Positions 44,592 to 53,384 of a DNA stretch of 64,000 nt are shown here, piece after piece. This DNA is from SAR324 cluster bacterium. Lineage in GTDB: Bacteria; SAR324; NAC60-12. The stretch lies in NCBI GenBank assembly GCA_028281495.1, contig JANQJU010000065.1, positions 44,620-108,619 of the forward strand, written 5' to 3'. The notes beneath the pieces were generated by a model that searched no databases, had not been told where the DNA came from, and worked only from the letters and a program-made list of their open reading frames with translations. A program made the position numbers and the translations under genes. The number at the start of each line of letters is the position of its first letter. Positions within the stretch are counted from its first letter, which is position 1.

Positions 44592-44777
44592 ATGGCGGTT
44601 CCACAACGTCGTACCTCTCGAAGTAAACGAGATTCCCGGCGAGCGCACAATTCTAAAATAGCTGTTCCAGCATTGAGTGAGTGTACTAATTGCAATGCTT
44701 TAATCGTTCCACATCGTGTTTGTCCTCAATGTGGATACTACAAAGGTGTTCCTGTCATTGAAGTGGATAATTATTAA
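44592..44777 (+). CDS. rpmF: 50S ribosomal protein L32
   Basis: 61 residues. The start MAVPQRRTSRSKRDSRRAH is diagnostic for L32, and CTNCNALIVPHRVCPQCG forms the zinc ribbon, so this is the zinc-binding form. ATG 44592 follows CGGAGTTATTT. It is flanked by yceD and plsX, the conserved ribosome/lipid synthesis cluster. Confidence 0.97.
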   Translation: MAVPQRRTSRSKRDSRRAHNSKIAVPALSECTNCNALIVPHRVCPQCGYYKGVPVIEVDNY

Positions 44778-44830
44778 ATTTATTCCAACTCTCACTTCCT
44801 AAGTGCAACACTTACACAATAAGGAGCTGG

Positions 44831-45868
44831 ATGCCCATTGCAGTCGATGCCATGGGGGGGGATCATGCAGTTGCAATCCCAGTCGAAGGTGCGGTTCAAG
44901 CTATCAAAGAATATGGCATTGATGTCGTACTTGTTGGAGACCAAGCCCAAATTGAACGCGAACTGAAAAAATATCGCTTTGATGCCAACAAATTGCAGAT
45001 TCGGCATTCCAGCCAAGTTGTCGAAATGCATGAGTCTCCCGCATTGGCATTGCGGCAAAAGAAGGATTCCTCAATTCGTGTTGCACTAGACCTTCATAAA
45101 AAAAATGATGTCGATGCCGTCGTTAGCGCCGGAAATACCGGTGCTGCCATGGCAACAGCAAAATTTGTTCTCAAGTCGATCCAACAAATCGATCGCCCCG
45201 CCATCGCCACCATTATGCCTTCTACCAAGAATCCATTTGTTATTTTGGATGTTGGTGCCAACGCAGATTGCAAACCACAGTATCTCCTACAATTTGCTTT
45301 AATGGGAGATGCCTATGCTCGGTGCTTACTAAATATCAAAAATCCAAGAGTATCGCTGCTGAACAACGGGGAGGAAGAAGGCAAAGGCAACGTGTTGATC
45401 AAGGAAACCTACAAGTTACTCAAAGCAAGCACCCTAAATTTTGTAGGAAATGTTGAAGGGAAAACCATGTATTACGGAGATGTGGATGTTGTAGTTTGCG
45501 ACGGATTTGTCGGCAATATCACGTTGAAAGTTGCTGAAGGAACCTTCGATTTTATCCAAAATGTTCTTAAGGAAGAAATTTCAAAATCCCTCATGTCAAA
45601 ACTGGGTTATCTGGGAATGCGTAGTTCTTTCCAGGCCTTAAAACGGCGGGGTGATTATACTCAAGTAGGTGGTGCTCCCCTATTAGGAGTACGCGGAATA
45701 ATGATTATTTGCCATGGAAGCTCTAAGCCCTACACTATTTGCAATGCAATCAAGCAAGCCCAAGAATGTGCGAACCTGAATTTGAATGATACAATTTCAA
45801 CCGAAATCTCAGAAAACCTCAAACTTCTCCAAGAAGCCGAGCAACAGGTCTTTTCACCCAGTATCTAA
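44831..45868 (+). CDS. plsX: Phosphate acyltransferase PlsX
   Basis: 345 residues. It converts acyl-ACP and phosphate to acyl phosphate, the first step of phospholipid synthesis with PlsY. Family motifs are clear: MPIAVDAMGGDHAV at the start, VSAGNTGAAMATAKF, NPFVILDVGANADCKP, LLNNGEEEGKGN and VCDGFVGNITLKVAEG. ATG 44831 follows AAGGAGCTGG. The usual downstream fabH and fabD are missing; a convergent unknown gene follows instead. Confidence 0.97.
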   Translation: MPIAVDAMGGDHAVAIPVEGAVQAIKEYGIDVVLVGDQAQIERELKKYRFDANKLQIRHSSQVVEMHESPALALRQKKDSSIRVALDLHKKNDVDAVVSAGNTGAAMATAKFVLKSIQQIDRPAIATIMPSTKNPFVILDVGANADCKPQYLLQFALMGDAYARCLLNIKNPRVSLLNNGEEEGKGNVLIKETYKLLKASTLNFVGNVEGKTMYYGDVDVVVCDGFVGNITLKVAEGTFDFIQNVLKEEISKSLMSKLGYLGMRSSFQALKRRGDYTQVGGAPLLGVRGIMIICHGSSKPYTICNAIKQAQECANLNLNDTISTEISENLKLLQEAEQQVFSPSI

Positions 45869-45978
45869 CCTGGTTAAAGGTCCTTCTTTCTAATTACGAC
45901 CTCCCTTCATACAGATATAGATTTTATCTTGCTGCAAATTTTCACTCTCAGTTGATACCTGTTATCCCTGTAAGCGAG

Positions 45979-47244
45979 CTATACAGGTTTCACGTTATAG
46001 TGTCGCTTTGAACTAGCGTCCATCGCAGTAACGAGTTTCATACCAAGAACTAACATTCCGAGTTGGGCCCCCTCTTTACGAAATGCTTTGGGATATGTCT
46101 TTCCAACTTGATCCAGAGCATTTGCTATCCCTCGAAAAATGGAACCGTGTCGATTATGAATTTCATTAATAATTTCAGCCTCCTGACTACTCAGGCTAAA
46201 ATACTTTACCTCGCTACCAGAAGCGTTTCGTTTGAACATATCGTTTAACATTTTTAATTCAAAAACGTGTTTGAAGTAAGATTTGCTGCCAAGTAAATTG
46301 ACTGCATGTGCTACGATTTCTGGGATAAACGCATTTGACATAAGATGATTGTCAAAAAAAACATCAAGAGGCATGTTTTTATATGAAAGCGACTTACGGA
46401 TCATTTTAACCTCTTTTGGATCCAAATTACGTGAATCGTTTTTTTTGTGAGCCGAGTTCGAATCGATCTTTGCATGCAGTTGCAATCGCTTCAGCTTATC
46501 TTTGAAATTTTTGCTTCCTTCTTTTTTCTTTGCTTCAGTGATAGATTTTGTGACTGTGATCAAAACTTGTTCAGAAAGATTTTGAAAATAGACGATCTGT
46601 TTCAATTGTATTCCCCACGGTAGCGTTAGCAGGAGTCGAATAGTTTCAATTAGCCTTTCCAGAAGCTCAGGCTTCAACTCAGGGTATTGCGTTTTGAGAA
46701 GTTTGGTCAGTTTTGTCAAATGGGATTCACTCACAGACTTCTCTTGAGATTTGGCATGTACTGTTGTGATCTTTACGCGGCGATGGAACTCTTTGACGAC
46801 TTGAACCTGAGAAGTTTCGGGCAGCTTCAAAACGTTGTTGATTGCACGATTGAGAAGCGAAGCTTCGGTTTTTTCAAACAAATACTTATCTATTTCATTG
46901 CAGAAAGTTTCTATTTGCCGAGCTTGTTCCTCGCTCGATAGAGGGAGCAGATGCTCCAAAATCCCTGTTAGACTCTCTCTGACAGGAATTTGGGGTGAAT
47001 ACTCTCCAAGCCAGTAGGCATGAATGGCATTGAAGTAAGACGTCCTTGGTAAAGTTGGAGGCGGCTCGGGGAGTTTAAAATTTTTTTTCAGATGTTTCAG
47101 GAAAGTTTCGCAGACCTGTCTTCGGGTATCCGGTGATAGCTTGAAGAGATGAGCCAAAGCGTGGTGTTTGTTCATTTCTTTGATTACACGAACCGCGCAA
47201 TCTACTTCGGGTTTCAACTCAGGCGGTATGTTGGTTGTTGGCAT
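45979..47244 (-). CDS. Unrecognised helical cytosolic protein
   Basis: 421 residues, no signal peptide or membrane helix. It is Leu-, Lys- and Glu-rich and probably all-helical, with a charged central stretch (SITEAKKKEGSKNFKDKLKR) and a conserved-looking C-terminal block (SIFRGIANALDQVGKTYPKAFRKE split across residues 375-400). No motif gives a function. The ATG 47244 has no strong ribosome binding site and lies three bases after a small candidate ORF. It is convergent with plsX. Lower codon bias than the ribosomal cluster beside it suggests an accessory gene. Confidence 0.6.
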   Translation of the reverse strand: MPTTNIPPELKPEVDCAVRVIKEMNKHHALAHLFKLSPDTRRQVCETFLKHLKKNFKLPEPPPTLPRTSYFNAIHAYWLGEYSPQIPVRESLTGILEHLLPLSSEEQARQIETFCNEIDKYLFEKTEASLLNRAINNVLKLPETSQVQVVKEFHRRVKITTVHAKSQEKSVSESHLTKLTKLLKTQYPELKPELLERLIETIRLLLTLPWGIQLKQIVYFQNLSEQVLITVTKSITEAKKKEGSKNFKDKLKRLQLHAKIDSNSAHKKNDSRNLDPKEVKMIRKSLSYKNMPLDVFFDNHLMSNAFIPEIVAHAVNLLGSKSYFKHVFELKMLNDMFKRNASGSEVKYFSLSSQEAEIINEIHNRHGSIFRGIANALDQVGKTYPKAFRKEGAQLGMLVLGMKLVTAMDASSKRHYNVKPV

Positions 47245-47247
47245 GGA

Positions 47248-47499
47248 TTAGAACCTAAGGAATTTAGAGCAGCTCACCTGTGATACTGGATATAATTTGC
47301 CCAATTCAGTACCAAAAAACGTCGACTGAATGGTGGCTGAAACCAAAACTAACAAAAAAGAACACTCAATTTCACAAGGCATGGGTGGTTGATGCACAAG
47401 TGTCTTACTCCCAACGATAAATGCAGGATTCCCCGAAGCACAAGGGATTAACATGTCATACTCAGGAATTCCAAGGCATTTAATCGAACGAATTTTCAA
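47248..47499 (-). CDS. Possible 83-residue ORF just upstream of the unknown helical protein
   Basis: The frame opens at TTG 47499 and ends three bases before the next start, the kind of spacing seen in operons. It has six cysteines and one hydrophobic stretch (FLLVLVSATIQSTFFG). No ribosome binding site and no known domain support it, so it may be chance. The rest of the 355-bp gap (47500-47600) shows nothing. Confidence 0.25.
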   Translation of the reverse strand: MKIRSIKCLGIPEYDMLIPCASGNPAFIVGSKTLVHQPPMPCEIECSFLLVLVSATIQSTFFGTELGKLYPVSQVSCSKFLRF

Positions 47500-47600
47500 T
47501 AAATCATTAGGTCAAGTTTAGGCGAACGAGTTTTATCAACACCAACGACTATTAGGCAAGACTATCATGTATGACCATATAGTTGTCATTATTTCTATCT

Positions 47601-48740
47601 TTAAGGATAACCGGTTAATTCAACATAACCATTGCCAAATAAAGATTGATTTCCCATTTGCCCTTTCACGGAAACCGCCCCTTCCCAATAGCGCACCGAC
47701 ACGTTCATCTCTTGATCAGCTAAATGAGGTTCAATCATCAATGACAACTTGTGAGAGGGAACTTTCAATTCCCATTCTGCCGGATACTCGACCTGACTTT
47801 TGGGACTTCGCCAAGTTTTTAAAGAGGTGAGCTGAACCTGCTCGTATGAGATCTTGTAGGCTACTCCTTGGGGGCTTACCAAAACCCCGCTGCTCGTATC
47901 TGCTGCTGAACCGTCTTTCAGTCGCAGCTGATAAAACATCAACTCCCAGTCGTTGGAAAGTTGTAGAGCAAACCAATCCCATCCAACTTGATTGTCCTCT
48001 AAGACACTTGTGCTCCATTCCCGATCCATCCAGCTCCAACCAGTCACGGCGTATTCCTGATTGTCAATTGTGACGGATCCTTGGGTCTGCAAGCGAGTGA
48101 AGGAATAATAATAAGAGGCGTTTCCCAACTGACTGCCTTTTTGACTCAATCCGTTATCACCTTGTAAAATTAGCGGCTTGTTGCTTGTTAAATTCAACTC
48201 AACGGCAAATTTATTTGCCTGGACATCGATTTTCATTGGTAATCCGTTTTCGCCCAGACCTGAGACCTCCCAATCTTCTAACCAAACGCGAAACGGAAAA
48301 GCGGTCGCTCCAGCCAACCCAAGCGCAGCTCGACTAAAGCGTTCTGCATGGTGGAAGGCACGTTGTTCCACATCAGTAACTGCAAAATGTCCCATATACA
48401 TTTGATGGGTTCCCCATGCAGACTCCCGAATGCTAGCTTTCGGACTTAAGGCAGATCGAAATATAGTGAATTGATAGCCAAAATGGCGTCCATCGGAGGC
48501 TTGAAGGTTACCTGTGAAGTACCACCATTCATTCCGAAAATCGGAATGAGGGCCGTGATCCGCAGGAAAATTGAATGGGCGAGGCTGAACAGCACGAGCA
48601 AAACCTTGATCGTCTCCCGTCCCTAGAAGGTTCGCAACTGAGAGGGTTGTCGATGATGATTGGGGACGATAGGTTGTGTCCCACCAATAGGTTGCCGAAA
48701 CAATTACAAACACCAGCAAGCCAATCAGAAATATTTTCAT
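47601..48740 (-). CDS. CrtC/AttH-like lipocalin-fold secreted hydrolase
   Basis: 379 residues from ATG 48740 (GAGGGATTGCGT upstream); upstream ATG codons at 48773 and 48815 are less likely. A single N-terminal helix (MKIFLIGLLVFVIVSATYWW) is a signal anchor or signal peptide. The remainder matches the CrtC/AttH double lipocalin family (predicted secreted hydrolase, PF07143): FPADHGPHSDFRNEWWYFTG, FGYQFTIFRSAL, QMYMGHFAVTD and VTGWSWMDREWSTS. Relatives include carotenoid hydratases and tropane-lytic proteins; here the substrate is unknown. It is divergent from the PfaB-like gene with only 31 bp between starts. Confidence 0.85.
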   Translation of the reverse strand: MKIFLIGLLVFVIVSATYWWDTTYRPQSSSTTLSVANLLGTGDDQGFARAVQPRPFNFPADHGPHSDFRNEWWYFTGNLQASDGRHFGYQFTIFRSALSPKASIRESAWGTHQMYMGHFAVTDVEQRAFHHAERFSRAALGLAGATAFPFRVWLEDWEVSGLGENGLPMKIDVQANKFAVELNLTSNKPLILQGDNGLSQKGSQLGNASYYYSFTRLQTQGSVTIDNQEYAVTGWSWMDREWSTSVLEDNQVGWDWFALQLSNDWELMFYQLRLKDGSAADTSSGVLVSPQGVAYKISYEQVQLTSLKTWRSPKSQVEYPAEWELKVPSHKLSLMIEPHLADQEMNVSVRYWEGAVSVKGQMGNQSLFGNGYVELTGYP

Positions 48741-48771
48741 ACGCAATCCCTCAAACTGTTGGAGATGATTC

Positions 48772-50178
48772 ATGTCAGATGGCAACAATATAGCGATGGT
48801 TCTTCTTTCGGGCAATGACCTTCAAGAATTAGGAAATAAAATGAATGACTTAGCGAATCAATTGCGCTCGGGCTTAGACCCAAATCAAGCGGAACAGGAT
48901 TGTTTAAGGCAACAAAGCCTTCACCTGAAGTCGGGTTACCGAGTCGCGTTGCTTGGAAAATCTTCAACAATTTTACTTCGGGAGATTAATGCAGCCAGAA
49001 AGGGCATCTCCTATTGTTTTCAAAGAGATACGGAGTGGAATTCTCCGAACGGAAGTTATTTTACAAAAGTACCTTTGGCTCCAAAAGGGACCGTATGTTT
49101 GGTTTATCCCGGCGGATTCAATGCATTTGTTGGGATTGGCAGACAACTATTTAAGGTGGCATCTCAAAAGCTTGAAACGTTCTCCTTGGATGCGAGGCTC
49201 ACCGATGACAATTGGGATTCTTTTTTCAAAAATCCTAAACTTTTTCCTCCCAACCAAGATCAACTTTCCAAAGATGAATTTCGGTCCTTACAAGCACAGC
49301 TTTTTCTAGAACCTATCACTCTGTTTGAAGCTGGAATAAGATTCTCCGAACTCACAACTCGAATCCTTTGTGATGGATTTCGACTCCAACCCAGTGCCGC
49401 GACTGGTTACAGTTTAGGCGAAGTTTCGATGTTAGCTGCTTGGAATGTTTGGCAAGGTTCAGACGCGCTCATACATCGATTACAAGCATCCAGATTGTAT
49501 CAAGATCGGTTGGTAGGAGAGATGCACATCATTCGAGACGCGTGGCCAACTGAAGACAAACCCTATAAAGAAAGAGAATCTACACGATGGGCTTGCTACC
49601 TGTTGAAAATTCCTCGCGAAGTCGCTGTACAAGCTGTAGAGACGGAACCTAAAGTCTTTATAATGTTAGTGAATACACCCAACGAAGTCGTGATCGGAGG
49701 GCAACCGGATGCTTGCCTCCGCATCATCAATCAAACAAAGGCTGATGCCATGCGTCTTCCTTTCAATATCGTGATGCATAACAAGTTGTTGTTTTCTAAT
49801 TATGATGATTTGGTCAGGATTCATACATTCCCCCCACACAATCAACCCAACTTAAATTTTTACTCCGCACTCAACCCTCAGCCGCTCAAATTGACAACGG
49901 AAGCCATTGCTCACGGCGTTGCAGAAATGTGTTGCCAATCAATCGATTTTCCTCAATTGATCGAACGGATTTATTCGAATGAAGTGAGAGTCTTTGTTGA
50001 AACGGGACCGCGTAATACCTGCACTCGATGGATCAATGAAATATTAAACAATCGTCCTCACCTTGCAGTGAGTCTTCATCAGAAAGGAATGGATGAAATG
50101 GAGGGGATTCTTCGAGCAATTGCCAAGCTGTATTGCCATCAAGTGGATTTGGATTTTTCGTGGCTTTCCGCTCTATGA
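48772..50178 (+). CDS. PfaB-like acyltransferase-domain protein
   Basis: 468 residues, start ATG 48772 with TTGGAGATGATTC upstream. The acyltransferase fold of polyketide and polyunsaturated fatty acid synthases is present: VCLVYPGGFNAFVGIGRQLF near 108, active-site Ser214 in GYSLGEVSMLAAW, NTPNEVVIGGQPDA near 305 and FVETGPRNTCTRWI near 410. This arrangement is closest to PfaB-type transacylases of omega-3 PUFA synthases, which load or transfer acyl groups. No ketosynthase, ACP or enoyl reductase gene (pfaA, C or D) is adjacent, so it either serves a synthase elsewhere or has another role. Confidence 0.8.
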   Translation: MSDGNNIAMVLLSGNDLQELGNKMNDLANQLRSGLDPNQAEQDCLRQQSLHLKSGYRVALLGKSSTILLREINAARKGISYCFQRDTEWNSPNGSYFTKVPLAPKGTVCLVYPGGFNAFVGIGRQLFKVASQKLETFSLDARLTDDNWDSFFKNPKLFPPNQDQLSKDEFRSLQAQLFLEPITLFEAGIRFSELTTRILCDGFRLQPSAATGYSLGEVSMLAAWNVWQGSDALIHRLQASRLYQDRLVGEMHIIRDAWPTEDKPYKERESTRWACYLLKIPREVAVQAVETEPKVFIMLVNTPNEVVIGGQPDACLRIINQTKADAMRLPFNIVMHNKLLFSNYDDLVRIHTFPPHNQPNLNFYSALNPQPLKLTTEAIAHGVAEMCCQSIDFPQLIERIYSNEVRVFVETGPRNTCTRWINEILNNRPHLAVSLHQKGMDEMEGILRAIAKLYCHQVDLDFSWLSAL

Positions 50179-50192
50179 AACGTTGACAACGA

Positions 50193-50275
50193 TTATTTGG
50201 TGGCCTGCGACTAGAAATCGCTCATAAAACGGTTATTTGGTGGCCTGCACTTGAAACCGCTCGTAAAGCACTTTG
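50193..50275 (-). repeat. Tandem duplication of the 3' end of the downstream-read gene
   Basis: The 3' end of the unknown gene (50233 to about 50271, minus strand) is copied at 50193-50230 with an offset of 40 bp. The copies share TTATTTGGTGGCCTGC and then differ at a few bases plus a one-base indel. The real stop codon is in the inner copy; the outer copy lies past it. Confidence 0.8.
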
Positions 50276-51603
50276 AATGAAGCATTGATATAAGGAACGA
50301 GGTAGTGGCGATAGGCGGATTTTCGAGCATTGGCATTGTCAACCCGCCCTTTTTTCTCGAACACCAGAATAGATAAGCAGAAAGCTACCAGCGTTTCGGA
50401 GGCCCCATTGGATTGCAAAAAAGCTAGTTTAGAGTCTTGGGACGCTGCCGTAGTTGGAAAATCACTCGATTTGAGTCCACGACCACTTTTAAATTGCTCC
50501 AATTGAGACTCAAATCGACCTTTGAGTACTTTGTTGAGGAATTGTTTTTTCATTTCAGGGTTTTCGATAATCACCCCTCGGCTAAACATTCCCGATTTGT
50601 CATAAATGATTGTGGCTTTTTTAGCCTCTTTACATAGCTCAGGGAATTCTTCCAATGTGCGAAGCTTGGCAGCAAACATTGCTTTGGACGATAATGTTTT
50701 AGGGAGCGTTGGATATTCTTCCTTGAGTTGTTTTATCGTAAATTTATCTCCTCGCATGATGCTAATCCGCTCGATTCGTTCAACCAAACCCTGCACACTT
50801 TCCTGGACTTGGGCCACTTTAGGGTTGGTAGTCACCGAGCTATCTGTATGGGCGGCTTCTACATATTGATTTGCTAGGAAGTCCACCAACTCTTGAATCC
50901 CTCCTCGGACTTCCTTGAACTCAGGTTTTTCTAGCCTTTTCTGAACTTCTAAAAGATGTTGAGCACCTGCTTTGTCTGCACCTTCCATATGCTCGATGAG
51001 GTCTCCCACTTGACCGACCACACCCGAATCTTTGACTGCATCTTTGACCTCTGCTTGAGATTCCCGATCCTCGGGAATCTTCATTTTCTCCAAAGCAATC
51101 ATTGTTTTATATTCTGCCTGGAGAGCATGATACTGGCTCATCAGATCTTGTTGAGTGGTCATTGTATTTTGGGGATCCCATCCTTCAAGACTGCCTACAA
51201 ACATCACCATAGAATTTTGCAAAGATGCGGTTCCACTCACGGTTTGCAATTTGTTTAGCATCGAGTTGATGTCACTGAGAATGGCTTCTTTGTCGATCTG
51301 AAGGGTCGACTTTTTAGCTTCTAGATGCTTCTCCCAGAGCTTGATGTACTTGTCGATGTCTTTGCGAAAGGAACGGTTTTGTTGGGGAATGGTGGGAGCT
51401 ACTTCTTTCAAGCCTGTGATGAACTCGTCCGGGGTGATGCTATGAATTGGTACTTCTCCCACAGGCTTGTTTCGGGCGAGATGCTGATGCACAAAATTGG
51501 CAAGTTGGCCCAACTCAAAAAACAGCATCCATGTGGAACGGCATTCTGGTTTTTCTGATAGAATTGCTTTGGTCTTTGACAAACTTTTGGAACTGGCACT
51601 CAC
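50233..51603 (-). CDS. Unrecognised helical cytosolic protein with coiled-coil features
   Basis: 456 residues from GTG 51603. No signal peptide or membrane helix. Residues about 75-330 are heptad-like and charged (KYIKLWEKHLEAKKS, LQAEYKTMIALEKMKI, IEHMEGADKAGAQHLLEVQKR). The C-terminal third has a conserved-looking segment, LVAFCLSILVFEKKGRVDN. No enzyme motif is seen. It is convergent with the PfaB-like gene and its 3' end is tandemly duplicated. Function unknown. Confidence 0.6.
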   Translation of the reverse strand: MSASSKSLSKTKAILSEKPECRSTWMLFFELGQLANFVHQHLARNKPVGEVPIHSITPDEFITGLKEVAPTIPQQNRSFRKDIDKYIKLWEKHLEAKKSTLQIDKEAILSDINSMLNKLQTVSGTASLQNSMVMFVGSLEGWDPQNTMTTQQDLMSQYHALQAEYKTMIALEKMKIPEDRESQAEVKDAVKDSGVVGQVGDLIEHMEGADKAGAQHLLEVQKRLEKPEFKEVRGGIQELVDFLANQYVEAAHTDSSVTTNPKVAQVQESVQGLVERIERISIMRGDKFTIKQLKEEYPTLPKTLSSKAMFAAKLRTLEEFPELCKEAKKATIIYDKSGMFSRGVIIENPEMKKQFLNKVLKGRFESQLEQFKSGRGLKSSDFPTTAASQDSKLAFLQSNGASETLVAFCLSILVFEKKGRVDNANARKSAYRHYLVPYINASFKVLYERFQVQATK

Positions 51604-51956
51604 GGTATCTAAGTCTTGTTTGGGTTGATAAAATCTTGCAATAGAATCATTTAAGAGCTGCGGATTTTTTGGAATAAAATTGCGCGGATTATAACAAATC
51701 TTTCATAAAAATCGATACTTGGGATAGATTCTAGGCTATATAGAACAAAAAAACTGACGATTTATATTAGCTTTGGGCTTAAGCCAAGTTTTTGTTGTTT
51801 TTATGTTTTTGTATATCCCTAGTATAAAAAACAAAGACACAAAATTAGGAAAAGCTATCGCAGTCATTAATGGGGGGATGCATGATATTCAGTCTGATCT
51901 TTTAGCGGTTCCTCTTCGGAAGACATCGCTTCAGAGGAACCTAGCATCGAATTTTC
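51604..51956. other. Gap between the unknown helical gene and the DUF1501 gene
   Basis: 353 bp with no supported gene; a plus-strand frame across 51773-52009 mostly runs antisense to nothing and then into DUF1501 and looks accidental. An imperfect hairpin lies at its right end: GGTTCCTCT (51907-51915) with AGAGGAACC (51933-51941), continued by GAAG/CTTC after a 3-nt bulge. It could terminate the DUF1501 transcript. Confidence 0.5.
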
Positions 51957-53261
51957 TCAGGAAGGGCTGGGTGGCATGGGTTGAGGTGTCTGTAGATCAG
52001 ATGACGTGACAAAATCTGAGAATTCGGAGGTTTCTAACGGGTACAACAGAGACCCCGGATGATTTTCAATTCCTGCCAATTTTCTAAGAAAAGAATGAAC
52101 ATCCTCGGCTTTTATTCTCTTTCCACCAGTGGCATCGGGTTGCAGAGTTGTGGGATTGATATTGACCACTCGATGTCGATCATCGGTGAGGCCAACCACT
52201 CGATTTCCCGCAATTCCGGGTCCCATCATCATCATGCTGGTAATCGGCCAGTGGTCTTTGCCATTGTTTCGATTGTATCCTGGGGTTCGTCCAAAATCAG
52301 ATCCTACGACGAGGATCACGCGATCTGCGACTTGTTGTCGTTCGGCTTCTTGTAAGATCCAGTCAATTCCTTCCAGCACGATCCTCAACCTGGGAAAATG
52401 CCGACTATCGTGATTGCTGTGGGTATCGAACCCTCCGTAGTTCACTGTCATGGAAATGGCGAGGTTTGCTCTAAAAGCAGCCAGCCCCATTTTAGCCTGT
52501 CGGTACAAAGAGTTGTTTGAGAGATCGCTTACGTTCAAATATTGATCGAGATTTCGTAATTGCTGATCTTCAGATCGAGCCAAAAATAAAGTGGATCGCG
52601 CCGCTTTTTCACTTGGCAAGGACGCTAATTCCAACTGGCTTTGATGGCGAGCGTTCAAAGTTTGGTTGATCAAAACTTCAGTTTCGTCAGTGTGATACAA
52701 ATTATCGGGATTATTGACCCATCTTCGATTGTGGTATGCCACCTCTTGAATTTTACTTCGATCTCTACCACGAGTGGGGGCGACTAGACCCACAGACCGG
52801 TCATACCCCCCATTCGTGATAAAAGACATCGGACGTTCCGGCCCATGAGCAGCAGCAATCATCGCTGCCAAAGCTGGATACATGCCGGGACCTCGTCCCG
52901 ACCAAGTGGTTCGGGTGCCATTGGTGTGGCTGTTGGTTCCGACATCCACTCCATTGATCACGAGCAGCTGACTTGCATATTTCTCAAAAAAAATTTTGTG
53001 GTTCTCCACTGGAGCATAGCGAAAAGGGCCAACCGTCCCGATTTCATGGCTGAAATAGCGGTTCAGCGGATTGGTGTCGCTGTCTGTTTTCTTCCCTTTG
53101 GGATCACATAAGCTGGTAGGATCCCACCCGCCTGAGGCGTGGATCATAATCCAAAATGGCCCCGTATACGTTGATTGGGTTTGAGCGCTCCCCACATAGG
53201 GAGTCGAAACGGCGAGTCCGGCCAAACCAGCCAGTCGTAAAAACTCTCGTCTATTCATCAT
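51957..53261 (-). CDS. DUF1501 family Tat-exported protein
   Basis: 434 residues. The twin-arginine signal NRREFLRLAGLAGLAV indicates export in folded form. The mature chain matches the DUF1501 family (alkaline-phosphatase-like fold, COG4102): FWIMIHASGGWDPTSLCDP, NSHTNGTRTTWSG, YGGFDTHSNHDS and VVGSDFGRTPGYN, with the NNGKDHWP block near the end. ATG 53261 follows AAGGAGGTTTT. In many bacteria DUF1501 genes pair with large multi-domain cytochrome c proteins, as here. The reaction is unproven. Confidence 0.88.
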   Translation of the reverse strand: MMNRREFLRLAGLAGLAVSTPYVGSAQTQSTYTGPFWIMIHASGGWDPTSLCDPKGKKTDSDTNPLNRYFSHEIGTVGPFRYAPVENHKIFFEKYASQLLVINGVDVGTNSHTNGTRTTWSGRGPGMYPALAAMIAAAHGPERPMSFITNGGYDRSVGLVAPTRGRDRSKIQEVAYHNRRWVNNPDNLYHTDETEVLINQTLNARHQSQLELASLPSEKAARSTLFLARSEDQQLRNLDQYLNVSDLSNNSLYRQAKMGLAAFRANLAISMTVNYGGFDTHSNHDSRHFPRLRIVLEGIDWILQEAERQQVADRVILVVGSDFGRTPGYNRNNGKDHWPITSMMMMGPGIAGNRVVGLTDDRHRVVNINPTTLQPDATGGKRIKAEDVHSFLRKLAGIENHPGSLLYPLETSEFSDFVTSSDLQTPQPMPPSPS

Positions 53262-53270
53262 AAAACCTCC

Positions 53271-53363
53271 TTATTTCGTTTTGAGACCTTTATTTGCTTT
53301 GAGACCTTTATTTGCTTTGAGACCTTTATTTGCTTTTGGGACCCTTGGTTGCTTTTGGAAGAC
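53271..53363. repeat. 18-19-bp tandem repeats between the DUF1501 and multi-heme genes
   Basis: About five units (53271, 53290, 53308, 53326, 53345) share TTATTTGCTTTGAGACC. Two central units are identical and the outer ones drift. They fill most of the 123-bp gap in the probable operon and might form spaced leader structures, but no reading frame is evident. Confidence 0.8.
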
Positions 53364-53384
53364 AGACCGACCTTTCCAAGCTGC

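Noticed and set aside
47248..47499. PAAR-like or immunity protein for a secretion effector at 45979-47244
   Set aside because: Only a vague likeness around GNPAFIVG; no PAAR repeat pattern and no secretion genes nearby.
51773..52009. A 78-codon plus-strand frame between the unknown helical gene and DUF1501
   Set aside because: No ribosome binding site, no recognisable domain, and its 3' end is antisense to DUF1501.
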